From Wurfbainia villosa (taxonomy: Eukaryota; Streptophyta; Magnoliopsida; Zingiberales; Zingiberaceae), in assembly GCA_025175895.1 (NCBI GenBank), contig JAKLTH010000227.1, forward strand, positions 1,405,501 to 1,469,500: a stretch of 64,000 bases of DNA, in the 5' to 3' direction. Within the stretch, counting starts at the first letter, position 1. Each line of letters begins with the position of its first letter. The notes beneath the pieces are model-generated. The model ran no database searches, was not told the origin of the DNA, and saw only the letters and a list, made by a program, of their open reading frames with translations. Positions 60,030 to 64,000 of this stretch are shown in pieces. The position numbers were made by a program, and so were the translations under genes.

Positions 60030-61300
60030 TTTTAGGTTTCCGCGTTTTTTTTTTCTCTCCGGCGTTTCTCTCCCGAATGCGGCGAAGGAGTTTCTCTACC
60101 GCGTTTTCTCTCCCGAGCGTTCGCGTTCTTCATCCGAACGTGTTTCTCTCCCGTCGCCAACGACCATCCAGCGCTCGCGTTCTTCTCCGTCGCCGCGAAG
60201 AACGTCGGCTTTCCTCGCTCACGCGGACGCCGTCGTCCGCGACATCCTCCAGCGCCACTCCTTTTCTCGCGAGCTGGAAATCGCGACCGCCGCACTCCTT
60301 TTCTCTTCGTGCGCCGCTACTCTTCCCTTCTCCGCCTAACACCGAGTCACGATGGCCGGCTGCCACGATCGCCGCCGTGGCGACCACGCGACACCGTCGC
60401 CCGTCGATAAGGCCGGCCACGATCCACCGTCACTTGCCAGCCGCCTCCGGCGCCTCTGTAGCGTCGGCCCGTCGCAGGCCGCCCGGCTCTCGGTCGCCTT
60501 GGCTGCCTCGGCACCGCCCGGTGCCCTCTGGCCGCCTCCGGCGCTGTAAGAACTATTCCTCTTGGGCCTCTCACATTGAACTTTGGCTTGTTGGACAGAG
60601 TTATGAAACACATCTCACACAAATTGAAGAGGATATTCAAGTGGCCGATCGTCCTTTATGGAGAAAGGTTGATGCTCAGTTGTGTTGCATTATCCGAGTC
60701 ACCATCCATCCATCTCTCCGGGATGTCTTCTGAACTCATAAGACATGCAAGGATGTTTGAATACAAGCTCAATAACTTTTTACGAATACTTCTCGACGAC
60801 TCTATCATGTTTGTGACGACCTTATGACCATCCTTAATGGCCATCAGATCAAGGAGTCTATGTCAACTTATTTGGGATCAGTCTCTAGTCTTCTGTGTGA
60901 GTTCAATGACCTGCTCCCACCTACGGCCACTCCTGTTGCAGAGCTTGAAAATCGAAAGAAATTTTTTATCTTTGGTATTGTATGGTTTGCCCTCAGATTA
61001 TTCTCATGTTCGTGATCAGATCCTGGGCAGCCCCATAGAAGCCACCATGGACTCTACCTAGGCGACTCTCCTCTGTGTCCCTACCAAAGTCTTGACATTA
61101 CCATCTTCTGTTCCGGTTGACTCTTCAGCATTGGTCTCCGGAAACAACAAACCTCCACCGCATAAGAATGGCAAAGGGCGTCCTTGGTGTAATCATTGTC
61201 ACCGACCAGGACATACGATCGATAAATGTTGGAGTCTCCATGGTTGACCTCCTCAGATCGCTCGATCGCCCGAGTTCATCACGTCTTGCCACCATTCGCG
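60030..61300 (+). pseudogene. Copia gag region, degenerate
   Basis: The first 500 bp are C/G-rich low-complexity sequence with Ser/Arg-rich frames. From about 60545 gag-like words appear (NYSSWASHIELWLVGQS, then RKVDAQLCCIIRVTIHPSL), but the frame breaks at about 60735 and later words are spread over frames (QIKESMSTYLGSVSSLLCEF near 60850). The zinc knuckle is still readable at about 61178-61220: WCNHCHRPGHTIDKCW, fitting CX2CX4HX4C, with a stop seven codons after it. Confidence 0.8.
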
Positions 61301-61301
61301 A

Positions 61302-62906
61302 TTGACACCAACTCCAACCCCATCACCTCAGTTGACACCAGCTCCAACTCCACCGCCTTCCTATGATGACTTTCTGAAGTGGTATGAGGATCGACGGGAG
61401 TCTAATTCCCTTACTGCTATTACACAAGCTGGTACTTCCTTTGCTGGCATATCTTCCTCTTCGGGTCATTGGGTACTTGACTCTGGGGCCATTGATCATA
61501 TCACTGGTAATAGATCTCTATTTTCCTCACTATCTACTTCCGGTTATTTACCCTTTGTCACCATGGCAAATGGTTCTCAAACTCAGTCTCAAGGTGTTGG
61601 AATTGTTCATTCTTCTCCATCTCTTCCCATTCAGAATGTTCTTTTTGTTCCCGGAGCTCCCTTTAATTTATTATCAATAAGTCAGCTCACTCGGTCTCTT
61701 GATTGTGTTATCTCATTTACTAAATCTTCTGTTTCATTACAGGACCGAAGTACGGGGAGGATGATTGGCTCCGGATATGAGTCTCATGGTCTATATCAAC
61801 TTCACCAAAACTCTCTTATTGGTGCGGTGGCAGCATCTCCACTTATTATCCATGCTCAGTTGGGACATCCTGGTCTTAATAAATTAAAACAATTACATCA
61901 TAGTCTGTCTCATTTAGAGTCTTTGTCTTGTGAGTCGTGTCAGTTAGGCAAGCATGTACGTAGTTCGTTTTCTCCTCGCATTATAAGTCGGGCTACGTCT
62001 CCCTTTGCTTTGGTTCATTCTGATATTTGGAGTCCGAGTCATGTTGCCTCTACATTGGGGACACGATATTTTATTACTTTTGTAGACGATTTTTCCCGTT
62101 GTACTTGGTTATATCTGATGAAGGATCGCTCGGAATTATTTTCTATTTTTCAATCTTTTTTTAATGAAGTTAAAACACAATTTGGTATCTCTCTTCGATC
62201 TTTGCAGAGTGATAATGCACGTGAATATCTATCTACTCCGTTTCAAACCTTTTTGGCATCTCACGGCATATTACATCGAAAGTCTTGTCCTCATAACCCT
62301 CAACAGAATGAAGTTGCAGAACGCAAGAATCGCCATCTTCTCGAGACCACCCGGACTCTTCTCCTCCACTCTCACGTTCCTCTTCGTTTTTGGGGTGATG
62401 TCGTACTTACTGCATGTTATCTCATCAATCGGATGTCTTCCTCTACTTTACAGGGTCAAATACCTCATCATGTACTTTATCCAAAGCGGTCCCTTCATCC
62501 TTTACCACCTAGGGTCTTTGGTTCTACATGTTTTGCTCATGTTCTTGATCCTGACATTGATAAACTCTCTCCTCGGTCGCATAAATGTGTGTTTCTTGGG
62601 TACCCACGGTCTCAGAAAGGGTATAAGTGCTATTCCTCTACTCTCCGTCGGTATTTCATCTCTGCCGATGTCACGTTCTTTGATTCAGTTCCTTTCTTTG
62701 GGTCTTCAGAGTCATCGTCTGAATTATATCCTTCTATGCCTGTATCAGTCTTTGATCCTCCGGAGGATTCTCTATCACCCCCAGCCCAAACTCCTCCTCC
62801 GTTGCAGGTTTATCAGCGCCCTCGCCTCGCCATTGTCGGCCAACACCGACTGCCTGCCGAATCATCTCTAGAACGTGTCCTCCGCCTTCCTCCGGTCCAG
62901 TCTTGA
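61302..62906 (+). pseudogene. Copia pol: protease and integrase part
   Basis: A 534-codon open stretch. The protease active site reads HWVLDSGAIDHITGN (D-S-G kept; usually DSGATDH). The integrase zinc finger is LGHPGLNKLKQLHH ... CESCQLGKH (HHCC kept). The catalytic core has HSDIW, SLQSDNAREY and QNEVAERKNRHL, so the D,D,E residues are kept although the usual NGVAERKNR has E for G. After the core come KCVFLGYPRSQKGYKCY and YFISADVTFFD, typical of copia. The frame ends at TGA 62906 before the reverse transcriptase, so a stop separates the two halves of pol. Confidence 0.9.
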
Positions 62907-63049
62907 GTCCGATATTCCCGATCGCCTTCTGAAGGTATACGTTCCACTCGTAATCCTTCTCCACATTATGTTTCTTTGAGTTACCATTGTCTTTCTCCTT
63001 CCTATTATTCGTCTTTCCTCCTTGTCGTCTGTTTCTCTTCCAAAGATTG

Positions 63050-64000
63050 CAGGAGATGCATTTGCCCATCCAGGATGGAAACAGGCTATGCTCGACGAAA
63101 TGAGTGCCTTGCAGAGTTGTGGGACTTGGGATCTCGTTCCTCTACCACCAGGAAAGTCGGTTATCAGGTATATACAGTGAAGGTATATCTGATGAAGGTT
63201 GGTCGAGGACGGTTGATCTTTGGCTCGTCTCATTGCTAAAGGTTATACTCAGATCTTCGGATTGGATTATGGGGACACATTTTCTCTTGTTGCCAAGATG
63301 TCCTCTATATGCTTATTCATGTCCATTGCTGCGATTCAACACTGGTCTCTTTATCAGTTGGACATCAAGAATGCGTTCTTACATGGTGATCTGCTTGAAG
63401 AAGTCTACATGGAGCAACCTCCGTGTTTTGTTGCTTAGAAGTCTTACGGTCTTGTGTGTAACGCTTGCGAAAATCTTTATATGGTCTCAGCGATACCTAG
63501 AGCATGGTTCGGTAGATTCAGTATTGTAATTCAACAGTTCGGCATGACTCGGAGCGAGGCTGACCATTCTGTCTTTTATCGCCACTCATCTACTGGTTGC
63601 ATCTACCTAGTGGTTTATGTTGATATTGTCATCACAGGTAGTGATCATCTCGGGATCTCATAGGTGAAACAACATCTTTTCAAACATTTCCAGACAAAGG
63701 ATCTCGGCAGACTTAAATACTTCTTGGGGATAGAAGTGGCACAGTCCAAAAATGGGATCATTATATCTCAAAGGAAGTATGCAATAGATATTCTAGAAGA
63801 AATAGGAATGTTAAACTCAAAGACAGTTGACAACCCTATGGATCCTAATGTCAAGCTTCTACCAAATCAGGGGGAGCCTCTACTAGATCCTGAACGATAC
63901 AGGCGATTAGTAGGAAGACTAAGTTACCTTACTGTTACTCGTCCAGATATCTCATTTGCAGTAAGTGTAGTAAGTCAGTTTCTCAACTCTCCGTGTAAAG
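63050..64000 (+). pseudogene. Copia pol: reverse transcriptase part, broken, runs off the window
   Basis: Blocks in changing frames: AHPGWKQAMLDEMSALQSCG (about 63060), ARLIAKGYTQIFGLDYGDTF (about 63220), YQLDIKNAFLHGDLLEEVYM (about 63355), VYVDIVITGSDHLGIS (about 63613) and, after a stop at 63661, FQTKDLGRLKYFLGIEVA to RRLVGRLSYLTVTRPDISFA. The reverse-transcriptase YVDD motif has lost one aspartate codon (YVD-IV), and frameshifts near 63170-63200 and stops at about 63438 and 63661 interrupt the frame. RNase H and the 3' LTR are beyond the window. Confidence 0.88.

Noticed and set aside
60077..60733. 218-codon Ser/Arg-rich frame
   Set aside because: Not an independent gene; it lies between the copia primer-binding site and protease and contains gag-like words only in its last third.

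Overview
The window is nuclear DNA from a flowering plant, most likely a monocot. The evidence is spliceosomal genes with GT-AG introns, a plant-only gene set (nicotianamine synthase, a FERONIA-type receptor kinase, a group S1 bZIP, a DUF863 protein), two intronless genes that are strongly GC-rich next to AT-rich intergenic DNA (a pattern common in monocots), and abundant plant RTE LINEs, SINEs, MITEs and a Ty1/copia element. The species cannot be named from the sequence. I found no clear prokaryote-like or viral system and no convincing undescribed biochemical system.

Layout: 195-3588 (+) is a four-exon DUF863 gene. 3589-8600 is AT-rich with nothing recognised. 8773-11039 (-) is a five-exon ATG8 gene. 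12423-17141 (-) is a five-exon GT8 glycosyltransferase of the PGSIP7/8 type, with a hAT-like MITE in an intron. 19257-21839 (-) is an intronless FERONIA-like receptor kinase. 21840-28490 is intergenic and holds a 135-bp tandem duplication and a tRNA-type SINE with a 16-bp target-site duplication. 28581-29516 (+) is nicotianamine synthase. About 30440-31880 (+) is a broken copy of a nuclear group II intron maturase (nMAT type). 32524-32958 (-) is an S1 bZIP whose leader carries the conserved sucrose-control uORF. 35250-36900 is a tandemly duplicated segment that probably contains the promoter/first exon of the next gene. 41009 to at least 57604 (+) is a very long gene for a PHIP/BRWD-like WD40 protein. 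I traced 17 coding exons (676 codons, all in frame) and the 3' part, where the family has its bromodomain, lies beyond the window. 59819 to the end is the 5' part of a degenerate Ty1/copia element.

The WD40 gene has been a landing site for many mobile elements: four RTE LINE copies (one in the upstream non-coding part), a 607-bp hAT-type MITE with 8-bp target-site duplication and an internal GCGATCGC array, a fold-back element, at least four SINE insertions and the copia element. Its exons nevertheless remain open and correctly phased, so the gene looks functional up to 57604.

The genes are ordinary neighbours with separate jobs: autophagy (ATG8), glycosyl transfer in the Golgi (PGSIP7/8), cell-wall/RALF signalling (FER), metal homeostasis (NAS), sugar-controlled transcription (bZIP) and chromatin/ubiquitin-ligase scaffolding (WD40 protein). 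The most informative small features are the sucrose-control uORF and the nested mobile-element insertions whose target-site duplications can be read directly.
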